In this document: in pieces, positions 34,382 through 43,561 of the stretch
Position numbering within the stretch: position 1 is the first letter of the stretch
How the letters are laid out: each line of letters starts with the position of its first letter
Origin: Actinomadura_C alba
GTDB taxonomy: Bacteria > Actinomycetota > Actinomycetes > Streptosporangiales > Streptosporangiaceae
NCBI RefSeq assembly: GCF_039530285.1
Contig: NZ_BAAAOK010000005.1
Location: 62,001-126,000 of the forward strand
Direction of reading: 5' to 3'
DNA: 64,000 nt
Translations under genes and position numbers: made by a program
Notes under the pieces: model-generated
What the model was told of the DNA's origin: nothing
Database searches by the model: none
What the model saw: only the letters and a program-made list of their open reading frames with translations

Positions 34382-35365
34382 GTGAGGTCTCGAACCGTCG
34401 TCGTGGCGGCCTACGACAGGGCAGAGCTGGCCGACATCGCCTGCGTGACGAGCGCCTTCGGGCTTGCCGGACGATTCCGGGCGGCCGAGCCGTACGACGT
34501 CGTGGTGACGAGTCCGACCGGCGCAGACCTCTGCTGCTCCACCGGGTTGGTCCTCCGTGCGCAGGCCGCGATCTCGGAGGTCGAGCAGTGCGACACCCTC
34601 ATCGTCGCCGGCGGTGACGGACACACCGAGGCGGCTGAGGACCAGTTGCTGCTCCGGCACGTGCAACGGCTCGCGAGGGGAGCCCGCAGGGTGGCGTCGG
34701 TGTGCACCGGTGCGACGGTCCTGGCGTCGGCGGGGCTGCTCGACGGTCACCGGGCCACGACGCACTGGTTCTACGCCGACCAACTCGCCCAGCGGTATCC
34801 CACGGTCCGGGTCGACGCCGGTCCGGTCTACATCCGCGAGGGCCGGATCTCTACCTCCGGCGGCGTCATCGCCTCTCTCGATCTCACGTTGGCGTTCATC
34901 GAGGAAGACCACGGCGCCGAGGTCGCCCGCTGGGTCGCGATGGGGATGGTCACCTACCTGCAGCGGTCGGGAGGCCAGGACCAGCTCAGCGTGTTCACGA
35001 CCGCCACCCGGCCGAACGACACCGCACTGAGGGAGGTCATCGACTACGTGCTATCCAAACCGGACGGTGACCTGCGGGTCCCAGCCCTCGCCGACCGGGT
35101 TCACCTCAGTCCACGGCAGCTGTCCCGGATCTTCCACGAGCAGCTGGGCGAGACACCGGCCGCAGCGGTCCGCCGGATCCGCATCGAGCTGGCAGCCCGG
35201 CTCCTGACGACGACAGATCGGTCTGTCGCCGACATCGCGCGGCACTGCGGGTTCGGCACCACCGAGTCGCTGCGACGCGCCTTCCAGGCACGGTACGGCG
35301 CCAGCCCTCATGCCTACCGCGACGGACAACGGACCCATGACGCTCGACGCTTCCTGGAGCGTTGA
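34382..35365 (+). CDS. GlxA-family AraC regulator with DJ-1/PfpI domain
   Basis: GTG at 34382 gives 327 residues. Residues 1-180 form a DJ-1/PfpI-like domain with the nucleophile-elbow region VASVCTGATVLASAGLLDGH; RATTHW follows. Residues ~215-320 are the double HTH of AraC (LADRVHLSPRQLSRIFHEQL, SVADIARHCGFGTTESLRRA). GlxA-type regulators sense small molecules or redox state. It diverges from the dead NTF2-like gene and the MMPL operon and probably controls them; 34222-34381 is the shared promoter region. Confidence 0.9.
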   Translation: MRSRTVVVAAYDRAELADIACVTSAFGLAGRFRAAEPYDVVVTSPTGADLCCSTGLVLRAQAAISEVEQCDTLIVAGGDGHTEAAEDQLLLRHVQRLARGARRVASVCTGATVLASAGLLDGHRATTHWFYADQLAQRYPTVRVDAGPVYIREGRISTSGGVIASLDLTLAFIEEDHGAEVARWVAMGMVTYLQRSGGQDQLSVFTTATRPNDTALREVIDYVLSKPDGDLRVPALADRVHLSPRQLSRIFHEQLGETPAAAVRRIRIELAARLLTTTDRSVADIARHCGFGTTESLRRAFQARYGASPHAYRDGQRTHDARRFLER

Positions 35366-35623
35366 CCGGAGTCGGCTGTCCGGACATGTCTCCCACAATT
35401 CCGGCCACGGGCGCCGCTGCGTCTTGCCTGCTGTTGGTGGCCGGTCGCTACGAGCGCGAGCTGCGCGCTGCCGTGCACGTGGCTCGCCGAGAACCTTCCG
35501 TTCAAGCAGCCGTATTTCTCCAACAGAGAGATCCCGCCTGGCTGAGAGATGGTGTCGGCGTGGTCGGGCGAGACGTCAAGGTGTATCGGCCTGCGAATCG
35601 CCGGCCCGCGTGAGCCGTGTCGG

Positions 35624-36892
35624 CTACACCGAGCCCGTCGCCTGCTGAGCGGCTCGGGCCAGGAACAGGGTCTGTTCGCGTTCATTGCGGGTCAGGGCGG
35701 CAGCGCGTTGAAACTCCCGGCCGGCCTCGTCGTGGCGCCCCAGCCTCGCCAGCAGATCGCCCCGGACGACGGGAAGTTGCGGGTAGTCGCGCAGGGCGCG
35801 GTCGTCGCGCAGGGCGTCCACTATCTCCAGCCCTCGTGCCGGGCCCTCAGCCATGGCCACCGCGACCGCGCGGTTGAGTTCCACGACCGGGGACGGGACG
35901 ACGTGGGCCAGCACGCGGTAGAGGGCGGCGATGCGTTCCCAGTCGGTGTCGTCGGCTGACACAGCGCGGGCATGGCAGGCGGCGATGGCGGCCTGCAGCC
36001 CATAGGGGCCGAGGGTGCCCAGAGCTTCCGCGCGCTCCAGGGCCTGCAGGCCGCGCCGGATGAGCAGGCGGTCCCACAGGGAGCGGTCCTGGTCGAGCAG
36101 CAGCACAGGTTGCCCTCCCGGACCGGTCCGGGAGGGTATCCGGGACCCCTGGATCTCCATCAGCGCGGCCAGGCCGTGGACCTCCGCCTGGTCGGGCATG
36201 AGCCCCGCCAGGACGCGGCCGAGCCGTAGCGCTTCCTCGCACAGGGACGGGCGTACCCAGTCGCCCCCGCTCGTGGCCGAATACCCCTCGTTGAAGATCA
36301 GGTAGATGACCTCCAAGACGGAGGCCAGCCGGGCGGGCAGTTCGTCCGGCGGGGGCAGTTCGATGGGCACCTTCTTCTGGGCCAGGGTGCGCTTGGCGCG
36401 GGAAATCCGCTGGCCCGCTGTCGACTCGGGCACCAAGAAGGCCCGGGCGATCTCCTGAGTGGTCAGCCCACCCAGCAGCCGCAGGGTCAGGGCGAGACGG
36501 CCCTCAACGGGCAGCACGGGATGGCAGGCCACGAACAGCAGCCGCAGCACGTCGTCGCCGATGGGATCGTCCAGGTCCTGGTCCACCTCGTCCTGGGCCT
36601 CCTGGTGACGCAGTTCCTGGTGCCGTCCCACCTCCTCCAGCTTGCGGACGTACCGGGCGTTGCGGCGTACCAGGTCGAGGGCCCGGTGTTTCGCGGTGAG
36701 CATCAGCCAGCCGCCCGGGTTGTTCGGCACGCCGTCCCGGGGCCACTGCTCCAGGGCCAGCAGCAGGGCGTCCTGGGCCAGTTCCTCGGCCAGGCCGACG
36801 TCGTTCACCATCCGGGCCAGCGCGGCGACGATCCGGGCGGATTCCATCCGCCAGACCGCCTCGACCACCCGAGAAGGATCGCTATCACTCAT
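35624..36892 (-). CDS. ECF42-type RNA polymerase sigma factor
   Basis: ATG at 36892 is favoured over an in-frame ATG at 36910; 422 residues. Residues 5-85 are the sigma-2 region (ARIVAALARMVNDVGLAEEL, AQDALLLALEQWP). Sigma-4 lies at ~120-175 (LTLRLLGGLTTQEIARAFLV, AQRISRAKRTL). A ~230-residue helical C-terminal extension (DUF6596/TPR-like, ending FLARAAQQATGSV) defines ECF42. These sigma factors are encoded next to YciI/DGPF proteins rather than anti-sigma factors, as here. The role of the extension is in self-control. Confidence 0.9.
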   Translation of the reverse strand: MSDSDPSRVVEAVWRMESARIVAALARMVNDVGLAEELAQDALLLALEQWPRDGVPNNPGGWLMLTAKHRALDLVRRNARYVRKLEEVGRHQELRHQEAQDEVDQDLDDPIGDDVLRLLFVACHPVLPVEGRLALTLRLLGGLTTQEIARAFLVPESTAGQRISRAKRTLAQKKVPIELPPPDELPARLASVLEVIYLIFNEGYSATSGGDWVRPSLCEEALRLGRVLAGLMPDQAEVHGLAALMEIQGSRIPSRTGPGGQPVLLLDQDRSLWDRLLIRRGLQALERAEALGTLGPYGLQAAIAACHARAVSADDTDWERIAALYRVLAHVVPSPVVELNRAVAVAMAEGPARGLEIVDALRDDRALRDYPQLPVVRGDLLARLGRHDEAGREFQRAAALTRNEREQTLFLARAAQQATGSV

Positions 36893-36960
36893 GGGCGCCG
36901 ATCCAACCACGCCGAATCCCCGGTCGGAACCCGCCGGCCGGGGATCGGGACGAGATCGGA

Positions 36961-37335
36961 TCAGGCGGGAGCGGCGAAATCCTCAGGGCCGAAGACGCGG
37001 AGAACGTCCGCCTCCCCCTCCCAACCCGCCCAGTGGTCTTGGTGCAGCCGCAGGAAGCGAGCAGACCATTCGACGGCTTCTTCCTTGGAGCGCACCTGGT
37101 ACAGGGCGTAGCTGATGAGCTCCTTCGACTCGGTGAACGGGCCGTCGGTGACACCGACCCGCCCTCCGGCCAGCGACACGCGAACCCCCTCGGCGCTGGG
37201 GGCCAGGCCGGCGGTGTCCAGCAGGACGCCGGATCTGGTGGCCTCCTCCCCCAGCTTGGTGATGGCCTCCATCAGTTCGGGCGAGGGCGGGGAGTCAGGC
37301 TGCTTGGTGACCCTGAGAGTGATCAGATAACGCAT
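36961..37335 (-). CDS. YciI/DGPF-domain protein, partner of ECF42
   Basis: ATG at 37335 after aaggagaag gives 124 residues with the family signature GVTDGPFTESKELISYALYQ and the central ARFLRLH. YciI proteins are small dimeric ferredoxin-like enzymes or sensors. In ECF42 loci they are the usual co-transcribed partner and often the sigma target. The sigma gene starts 68 bases downstream and the DUF998 gene lies upstream on the same strand. Confidence 0.88.
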   Translation of the reverse strand: MRYLITLRVTKQPDSPPSPELMEAITKLGEEATRSGVLLDTAGLAPSAEGVRVSLAGGRVGVTDGPFTESKELISYALYQVRSKEEAVEWSARFLRLHQDHWAGWEGEADVLRVFGPEDFAAPA

Positions 37336-37413
37336 CGTCTTCTCCTTGTTCATGTGAACCGCGTTCATGTGAACCGCCGGCTCCGAAGGCGGCCCGCGCG
37401 AGGGTGAGTGAGT

Positions 37414-38088
37414 TTAGGCGCGCCGGTACAGGTGCGCGGACACGGCCGTCAGCCACGCCCAGGCGACCAGGACGCCGGCGGTGAAGGTCAGGTTGGCCCA
37501 GACGGCACCGGCCCCCACGACCATGGCGGCGAACGAGACGGCGAACACCGCCCCGCTGGCCCGCGAGTAGGCGGCCCAGCCGGTGCCGGAGAACCGGCGG
37601 GCGACCACGAAGCAGGCGGCGATCAGGCAGGCGAAGCCGACCCCGCCGGCCACCAGGTGCAGCGTCCCATGCCAACTGACCGTACCGAGCCCGTCGGGGG
37701 TACCGGCTGGGAACCCCATCGTCGGATCGGCGCGGAAGGCCGCGGCGGCCAGCAGGCTCGCCCCGAACACGCCCACCAGCCGGGGAGCCCACGTGGCGCC
37801 CGGCCCACCGGCCAGGGCACGCCGCAACCCGACCGCGGCCGCCAGCGTGGCCAGCCCGGCGATGACGAGGTTGGCGATGTGGATCCAGCCCAGGTGCCCG
37901 TTGGCCAGCAGGCTCCACGAATGGCGGGTGAAGTCGAACCCCTCGCGGGTCAGCCCCTGCACCACCGAGACGGTCACGTACATCGGCCCGGCCAGGACAC
38001 CGTAGCCCAGCAGGGAACGGGTCACGCTGGCCGGCCGGTCACAGGTGGCGCGGCCCGTCGTGGCGGTAGATGCTGTCGTCGCGGTCAT
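37414..38088 (-). CDS. DUF998 membrane protein
   Basis: The 224-residue protein has six hydrophobic segments and the family start (LLGYGVLAGPMYVTVSVVQG, LTREGFDFTRHSWSLLANGH), followed by WIHIANLVIAGLATLAAAVG. DUF998 proteins are membrane proteins of unknown function, often within ECF sigma loci. It is the first gene of a DUF998-YciI-ECF42 set on the minus strand. Upstream, 38089-38322 has no recognisable gene. Confidence 0.85.
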   Translation of the reverse strand: MTATTASTATTGRATCDRPASVTRSLLGYGVLAGPMYVTVSVVQGLTREGFDFTRHSWSLLANGHLGWIHIANLVIAGLATLAAAVGLRRALAGGPGATWAPRLVGVFGASLLAAAAFRADPTMGFPAGTPDGLGTVSWHGTLHLVAGGVGFACLIAACFVVARRFSGTGWAAYSRASGAVFAVSFAAMVVGAGAVWANLTFTAGVLVAWAWLTAVSAHLYRRA

Positions 38089-38322
38089 GACCTTGCTCCT
38101 CGGCGGTCGTGGGCCGGGTCCCGTCCCGGCCTCATGACCACACCTCGAACAAGCCCCCGCGGTTTCGACAAACCCCCCCGGATTTTCTCAAGATTTTTCC
38201 AGCCACACCCACGCCCCCGTGACCAGGCCAGATCCACGACCACAGCGTGGTTCTGTGTGTGTTCGGCTGTGTGGGGATGGTGACCGGTGCCGGTTGGGTC
38301 GTGTGGCGGCCCGATCGGCGTA

Positions 38323-38538
38323 TCAGCGCAGACCCACATCATTGCGAGCTGCTTTGAAGGCGCGGGCGGGGCTCGGGAAGGCTCCCCAGGGGTACTCGTG
38401 GGGGGTCTTGCCCGTCTGGGAGAGGCGTTGGCGGGCCCGTTCGAAGTCGTCGGCGAAGTAGAAGGCGGCGCCGAAGAGGTGGTGTGCCTCCAGGGTGCGC
38501 GGATGCTCGGCCCTCTCTGTCAGACTGCTGTGAGGCAT
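38323..38538 (-). CDS. Small ORF (71 aa), probably a gene or gene end
   Basis: MPHSSLTERAEHPRTLEAHH continues through LFGAAFYFADDFERARQRLS and PHEYPWGAFPSPARAFKAAR. The protein-like composition and aaaagga about 12 bases before the ATG at 38538 suggest real coding. I do not recognise a family. It may be the C-terminal end of a larger lost gene. Confidence 0.4.
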   Translation of the reverse strand: MPHSSLTERAEHPRTLEAHHLFGAAFYFADDFERARQRLSQTGKTPHEYPWGAFPSPARAFKAARNDVGLR

Positions 38539-38639
38539 GGGACGTATGAGTCCTTTTGATGTGAAGCAGGGCGAGACAGGACGATTGCGACAGTGACGAT
38601 GACCCTCGCCGACCAGGCCGCCATGACGGGGCAGGATGG

Positions 38640-38756
38640 TCGGGTGACCGATGAGCAGCCGGGCCGGCCCAAGCGGCGGACGTTCACCAAGGCCTACAAG
38701 GTGCGGATCCTTGCGGCCTTCGACGCTCTGCCCGAGGAGCCGATCGAGAGCGCGTC
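38640..38756 (+). pseudogene. IS3-type transposase OrfA, N-terminal scrap
   Basis: VTDEQPGRPKRRTFTKAYKV followed by RILAAFDALP is the start of an IS3-family OrfA helix-turn-helix protein (…RRxFTxEYKxrIvxexda…). It stops at about 38756, where the D-aminoacylase fragment begins on the other strand. Confidence 0.55.
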
Positions 38757-39170
38757 GGGAATGTTGGTCGAACCGCCACCGTCCGGCTGCAAGGTCTCCG
38801 TCGTGACACCCTGGGTGAGCGAGCTCTCTGCTCGCCGAAGCGCCGAGGGCGAGCCGTGGCTGTGCACATCAATGAAGCCGGGGGCCACGACGAGCCCGTT
38901 GGCGTCGATCACGGTTTCCGCGCTGCTACGCGAGAGGTCGCCGACCCGGGTGATGTAGCCGTCATCGATTCCGACGTCGGCGACATAGCCAGGCGCGCCC
39001 GAGCCGTCGATCACCGTACCCGACCGGAGAATGATGTCGAGCCCGGGGTCGTCCACGTGGCCTTTGACGCTGGCGTCTGCCGGGCCTCCTGAGGTCAATG
39101 CGGTGGTGAGGACCAGCACCGGCAGGACGAGTACCGCCGCACACTGCGCCTGTATGCGACCATTCGACTA
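38757..39170 (-). pseudogene. Secreted N-acyl-D-amino-acid deacylase, N-terminal fragment
   Basis: After a hydrophobic leader (AAVLVLPVLVLTTALTSGGP), the minus strand reads DIILRSGTVIDGSGAPGYVA, DVGIDDGYITRVGDLS, ANGLVVAPGFIDVHSHGSPS. The APGFIDxHxH metal-binding motif of D-aminoacylase amidohydrolases is intact, but only ~130 of ~500 residues remain. No proper start is in frame. It begins just after the M14 peptidase stop, so the two may once have formed an operon. Confidence 0.65.
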
Positions 39171-41834
39171 GTCATTGTGATGGTCCTCATCCGTCAGGTT
39201 CGTCCAGAAGGCGGCCTGGCTCATCAAGGTCCACTCGCGTTCGGCGTCGCCGCGGGAGAACGGGTTCGTCGCGAACGCCACGTAGCGGCTCCCGACGGTC
39301 GTCTCCCCGCGGGCGATCACCGGTGCACCCGCCGCGTCCTGCTGCCGGTTCCGCCACAGGCCGGCGACGAACATGTCGGTGGTGTTGCCCAGGTAGCGGC
39401 CATCAATCGTGGCGCCGTTAGGCAGCGAGGTGAAGTAAGTGACGTTCGTCGGCAGGTAGAGGTAGTCCTGCGTCGGGTAGCCGCCGGTGAGCGGGCTGGC
39501 CGCTTCGCTCTTGGCCCACCGCGCTATGCCGCCGCCGGCGGACTGGCTGGCCTGCGTGATGCGTCCGTCGACCAGCGCCGGCTGCGCGTCACCGAGGAAC
39601 GCGAAGTTGTTCGCCGACTGGCTGGTGGCGATGTACCCGCCGCCCCGTGCGAAGAACGCTTGGAGCCGGGCCCGCGCGGTGGCGTTCTGCGCCGACGGGT
39701 AGTTCTGCCCGGCGTTGTAGACGACGTCCACGTCCCGGAGTGGGTCGGTCGGTGCGTTCTGCAGCGAGTTCGCGCCGGCGACCGCTGAGACGAACGCCGC
39801 GTCCTCGCCGAAGATCCGCTGTAGCGCCCAGAGCGTGTCGTTCACGGCCGGCTGTGCGCTGTCGACGAGCACGCCGATCCGTGGGGCACGCGTCACCTTG
39901 GTCCCGGCCGGCGGCGTGCCTCGGCCGCGCTCGACGTAGAAGCCGGCCTTCTTGCTCGCAGCACGTAGCGCGGCGACCGTCTTCGTGTCGTCGGGGAAGA
40001 CCAGCGAGCCGGCCGGCATCCGTCCGGCGCTCGCGGTGTCGAACGGCGCCTCGGTCAGCGTCCCCGTCACGCCGGCGCGCAGCAGGTCGAGCACCGCGCG
40101 GGTCTCGTTGGGACCGCGCAGCAGCACGGCGTACCAGTCGGCAGGGCCGCTTCGCACGCCACCGGACAGCTGGTTCATCGAGGTGACCGGCCGGGTGGTG
40201 GGGTGGAACATCGCATCGCCACGCGGGACTTTCACGACGTCCGCACCCCAGATGTGTCCTGGGCTCCATGCGCCCGGTGGCGCGTACAGCCTGGTGATCC
40301 GGTCGGAGATGTCCTGGCCCGCGTCGAGGACGGTGAATGCGAGACCGCGGAAGGCTTGCTTCATGGACACGACGTACGAGCCCTTGCCGTATTTCTTGCC
40401 GTCCCAGCTGAACGCCCGCGTGGCGGCCCGGACCTCGACGCCGTTGTCGAGGAGCCATTTGGCCAGCCGACTGGCCTCGGCGTCGCTGCGTTGGCCGCTG
40501 CCGAACGGGATCACGTACGCCTCTGGGTATTCGACCATCCAGTTGTGCTGGGCCTCGGTGAAGCCACGCGCCGCGACGAGCGGGTCGTCGCAGCAGTTCA
40601 GGCGCTCCGCGCCGGTGACGCCGCGACGGAATATCTCGAGCTGGTCGTGCAGGATGGCGTTGCGGTTCGTGAGCCAGAACCTGGCGGAGGAGTAGAACGC
40701 CACGTACTGCATCCGCTTGGAGCCGAACCGGCCGTCGCACCCGGGTCCGCTGTCGCACATCTCGACGGTCTGGATGTCGACCGCCCACGTGGAGGCGTGC
40801 CCCGCCGTGTAGAACGGTCCCCAGTCGTCCCAGCCCTCCGCGTACGCCGGGCCTGTCGGCGGAGGGTTCGGCTGGGCGTTGGCGTTCCAGTCGTTCACCT
40901 GGCGGATGAAGTCCATGCCGATTGCGCCGAGGTCCGTCTCGTTGGCGTCGACGCGCCGCTGGTTCCAGCCGACGAGCAGGTCGTACTCGTAGCCGGGGTT
41001 GTGCGGCATGGTCATCGACTGGATCATGTTGGTGTATCCGTGCATGGTGAGCCCGACCGGAGGCAGCCACCGCAGCATGTCCGTGATGCTCGCGCGTACC
41101 TCTGGCTGGCCCTGCACCAGCAGGTCCCTGTTCATGTCGAAGCCGTTGGCGTTGGCCCGCGTGTTCGCCGCGCGACCGTCCGGGTTCACGGTGGGGTGCA
41201 CGACGAGGAACGCGTGGTCGAGGATCTCGTCCACCTCGTGGTTGCTGCCATACGGTGTGGTCACCAGGTCGCGGATGACCTGCATGCTCGCGTCGAGACC
41301 TTCCTCCTCGTTCCCGTGGATGTTGGCCTCGACGAAGATTGGGAGCTTGACGTCAGGTCCCCATTCGTCGAGCAGTGCCTGGGCACGCGCCGGGTCGCTT
41401 CGCATTAGGGAATGCAGCTTCTCCCAGCGTTGGTAGTCGCGCCGTTGCTGTGGCGTCTCGCGCGCGTTGATGACGACGCTGTACAGGTCGCTGCCGCGGA
41501 CGGACCGCCCGATGACCGAGTACGACATCCGGCTTGGGATTCCTGCGGCCCTTGCTTCCTGCTGGAAATCGTCCAGGGTGCACTTGACGGCCTCGCCCGG
41601 CATCAGCGCGAGTGGAGGACTCTGCTGGTTCGCGATGCCGGACCCTGGAGCAGGTGGCTCACACCACTCCTCGCCATAAGTGGGGCCGAGACCAGGCGAG
41701 ATGGGGTTACCGTCCCACGGGGATGCGGCCTGGCCGTTCACGCTGGCTGGAAGCGCAATCACTGAGATTATGAGTGCGACTATCACAACGAGCGACGTCC
41801 GCATGTTCACCAAGGTTCGGAATCGTCGTGGCAT
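39168..41834 (-). CDS. Large secreted M14-family zinc carboxypeptidase
   Basis: ATG at 41834 follows gagggg; 888 residues with a signal peptide (RTSLVVIVALIISVIALPAS). The M14 domain (~85-360) has the zinc ligands HGNEEEG (His173, Glu176) and His265 in GLTMHGYTN, and substrate residues in NPDGRAANTRANANGFDMNR. Two C-terminal domains follow (~500-880), including a ThuA/GATase-like region (RIGVLVDSAQPAVNDTLWAL, YNAGQNYP, GGGYIATSQSANNFAFLGD). It should remove C-terminal residues from extracellular peptides. A D-aminoacylase remnant follows it. Confidence 0.88.
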   Translation of the reverse strand: MPRRFRTLVNMRTSLVVIVALIISVIALPASVNGQAASPWDGNPISPGLGPTYGEEWCEPPAPGSGIANQQSPPLALMPGEAVKCTLDDFQQEARAAGIPSRMSYSVIGRSVRGSDLYSVVINARETPQQRRDYQRWEKLHSLMRSDPARAQALLDEWGPDVKLPIFVEANIHGNEEEGLDASMQVIRDLVTTPYGSNHEVDEILDHAFLVVHPTVNPDGRAANTRANANGFDMNRDLLVQGQPEVRASITDMLRWLPPVGLTMHGYTNMIQSMTMPHNPGYEYDLLVGWNQRRVDANETDLGAIGMDFIRQVNDWNANAQPNPPPTGPAYAEGWDDWGPFYTAGHASTWAVDIQTVEMCDSGPGCDGRFGSKRMQYVAFYSSARFWLTNRNAILHDQLEIFRRGVTGAERLNCCDDPLVAARGFTEAQHNWMVEYPEAYVIPFGSGQRSDAEASRLAKWLLDNGVEVRAATRAFSWDGKKYGKGSYVVSMKQAFRGLAFTVLDAGQDISDRITRLYAPPGAWSPGHIWGADVVKVPRGDAMFHPTTRPVTSMNQLSGGVRSGPADWYAVLLRGPNETRAVLDLLRAGVTGTLTEAPFDTASAGRMPAGSLVFPDDTKTVAALRAASKKAGFYVERGRGTPPAGTKVTRAPRIGVLVDSAQPAVNDTLWALQRIFGEDAAFVSAVAGANSLQNAPTDPLRDVDVVYNAGQNYPSAQNATARARLQAFFARGGGYIATSQSANNFAFLGDAQPALVDGRITQASQSAGGGIARWAKSEAASPLTGGYPTQDYLYLPTNVTYFTSLPNGATIDGRYLGNTTDMFVAGLWRNRQQDAAGAPVIARGETTVGSRYVAFATNPFSRGDAEREWTLMSQAAFWTNLTDEDHHND

Positions 41835-41938
41835 GGAAGAAACCCCTCGACTCGGGGCCTGGTGGGCTGTACCAGGCTGCGCGGTCCCCGCTGAGCACCC
41901 GAAAGCGCCTGGTCGCTCATTGTGATCAGGTGGGGTCA

Positions 41939-41966
41939 GTATTAACGATCATGAAGGCGCAGTCAA
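41939..41966 (-). promoter_or_regulatory. Putative promoter of the M14 peptidase gene
   Basis: On the minus strand TTGACT (41966-41961) and TAATAC (41944-41939) are separated by 16 bases, about 105 bases upstream of the start codon. The surrounding 41835-42139 is AT-richer than the coding regions. Confidence 0.4.
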
Positions 41967-42139
41967 GGCTTTGTTGCGTTTACCTGGTGCGATGGCGAAG
42001 CGTTTATCATTACTGTGTCGCTGGAAATCATCCGTTCCCGCTCGTCAATTGTTTGGGTGGTCAGACCCAGATTCGCGAGTAGTGCGGTGTGAAGAGCTCC
42101 GGGTCTGATGGAGGCTCGATTCCCTGAGAGGATCGAGTT

Positions 42140-42469
42140 GTAGCACGTCCGTCTTACCCTCCTGAGCTTCGTGAGCGTGCGGTTCGCATGGTCGCGGAGG
42201 TCCGTGTGAACTATCCGACCGAGTGGGCTGCGATGAAGGCGGTCGCTGTGAAGCTGGGTATTGGCGCGGCTGAGACGGTGCGGTCGTGGGTCCGCCGAGC
42301 GGAGATCGATGCGGGTGCGCGGCCAGGGACGACGAGCGAGGACGCGGCGGAGATCAAAGGGCTGCGGGCCGAGGTTGCGGAGCTGCGGCGGGCGAATGAG
42401 ATCTTGAAGGCGGCTTCGGCTTTCTTCGGGGCCGAGCTCGACCGGCCGTCCAGGCGCTGGCCTGGCTAA
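42140..42469 (+). pseudogene. IS3-family transposase OrfA without OrfB
   Basis: The frame VARPSYPPELRERAVRMVAE continues to LRAEVAELRRANEILKAASA and FFGAELDRPSRRWPG, a full IS3 OrfA (HTH plus leucine-zipper helix). Its normal start is lost: the bases before GCACGTCCG read gttgta, and the first ATG is at 42188. OrfB, which carries the DDE catalytic core, is absent; an inverted IS5-type fragment begins at its stop. The element cannot move by itself. Confidence 0.75.
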
Positions 42470-42800
42470 GAGGTCCTAACAGAAAGGTCAGCGGGTGAGG
42501 CGGCGGCGAGGGTGAGGAAGGCTTCGTGGATGTCGTCGCGGATCTCCCAGCGGATGCGCTGGCGGCGGAACGAGTGCAGGAGCGCGATCGTGCGTTCGAC
42601 GACGTAGCGGTGCACTCCCAGGCCGGAGCCGTGTGGTGTGCCGCGGCGGCCGATCAGGGGTTTGATGCCCTTGGCCCAGACCAGTCGCCGGTACTTGTCG
42701 TGGTAGCCACGGTCGGCGAGCAGGCGGTCGGGCCGCCGGCGGGGCCGCCCCACCCGTCCGCGCACCGGCGGGACCGCATCCAACGCCTGCGGGTGCCGAA
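42466..42800 (-). pseudogene. IS5-family transposase, C-terminal fragment
   Basis: PDRLLADRGYHDKYRRLVWA, then KGIKPLIGRRGTPHGSGLGV and HRYVVERTIALLHSFRRQRI are the DDE-core tail of IS5-type transposases (…ADRGYD…GlGxxRWVVERTfaWLhxfRRLRxRwe). The N-terminal half with the first catalytic Asp is missing. The 5' edge coincides with the 24-base repeat at 42788. Confidence 0.75.
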
Positions 42801-42811
42801 AACCCCGTCCA
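42788..42811 (+). repeat. Second copy of the 24-base repeat (see 6037-6060)
   Basis: One mismatch to 6037-6060, with continuing partial similarity to about 42845. It lies exactly at the broken 5' edge of the IS5-type fragment. From 42812 to 43027 I see no gene. Confidence 0.5.
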
Positions 42812-43027
42812 CTACCGTGACCTGCGCTTCTCTGCCCTGACACCGAAGACAGGGGGCTGTTCTGAGCACGTTCAAATAAGTAGCCTCGACGCTCGAACGC
42901 GTTCAGTTTGACCTTTAGAACCGACCAGGGTTTGGGCGAATGCCCAGGCCACACGGTGCGGATGAATTTTTGGCACCCACAGCACCGAGGGGTGACGTTT
43001 GGTGCCGCTCCGCGCCGCCCCGAGTTA

Positions 43028-43041
43028 TTAAAACGATTTAA
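43028..43041. promoter_or_regulatory. LacI-like palindrome, first copy
   Basis: ttaaaacgatttaa is a near-perfect palindrome with the central ACG(A) of LacI-family operators. It is followed by atagccccac, very like the sequence after the second copy at 43477. Nothing coding is recognised between the copies. Confidence 0.4.
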
Positions 43042-43429
43042 TAGCCCCACGTCTCAGCCTGTACGACGTCCGCGCGGTTGTCAATGGCCAGTCGAAGGGC
43101 ATCCACGGTTGACCCATTGAGGTCACCGGTGCCGTTCAAAGACTCGACCGGGCTTTGACCTGCAGCTTCCCTGCCGGAGAGTGCTGCGCCTGGATTCCCG
43201 AGGGAGCCTCTCGCGGTGGCTGCCGACTCGCGACACCGTCCTTGCTTGTTCCCGGCCGGAATCAGTCCAACACCGCCGCGTTGGTTCATGGCTACATGGG
43301 ATATCTCGGCGACGACCGGGTGTCCGCGTTGCCTCGCAAAGCGACCCCTCCATGAGTTCGCGCACGTCGGAACGGTTCGGGCGGTTGAACGTGATGATTC
43401 GGAGATCGACTCGAAACCCTTGGCGACTC

Positions 43430-43490
43430 TTGACATCTGGCGCGATCCGCGCCTAGCGTCTCGGTCGGCCCAATCATCAAAACGATTCAA
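43430..43490 (+). promoter_or_regulatory. Promoter with LacI-like operator before the glycosidase genes
   Basis: TTGACA (43430-43435) and TAGCGT (43454-43459) are spaced by 18 bases, a good actinobacterial sigma-70-type promoter on the plus strand. tcaaaacgattcaa (43477-43490) sits just past the expected transcription start, the usual position for a LacI-type repressor site. Downstream are a GH99-like fragment and the GH43-like gene. Confidence 0.6.
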
Positions 43491-43561
43491 TTTGCCCCCA
43501 CCTCTGCGGCTGGCCCGTTGCACCTTGCCCCAACCGGAACAGCCCGCGCACCGCCCAGTCC

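Noticed and set aside
38593..38958. A 121-codon plus-strand frame starting as IS3 OrfA and running on past 38757
   Set aside because: Only the first ~40 codons are transposase-like; after that the sense strand is the D-aminoacylase fragment on the minus strand.
39589..41070. A 493-codon alternative frame inside the M14 gene
   Set aside because: Arg/Pro/Ala-rich frame-shadow without start signal or motif.
43038..43523. A 161-codon minus-strand frame ending VVQAETWGY between two LacI-like sites
   Set aside because: The tail looks protein-like but the upstream part is incoherent, and a good plus-strand promoter crosses it; a scrap at most.
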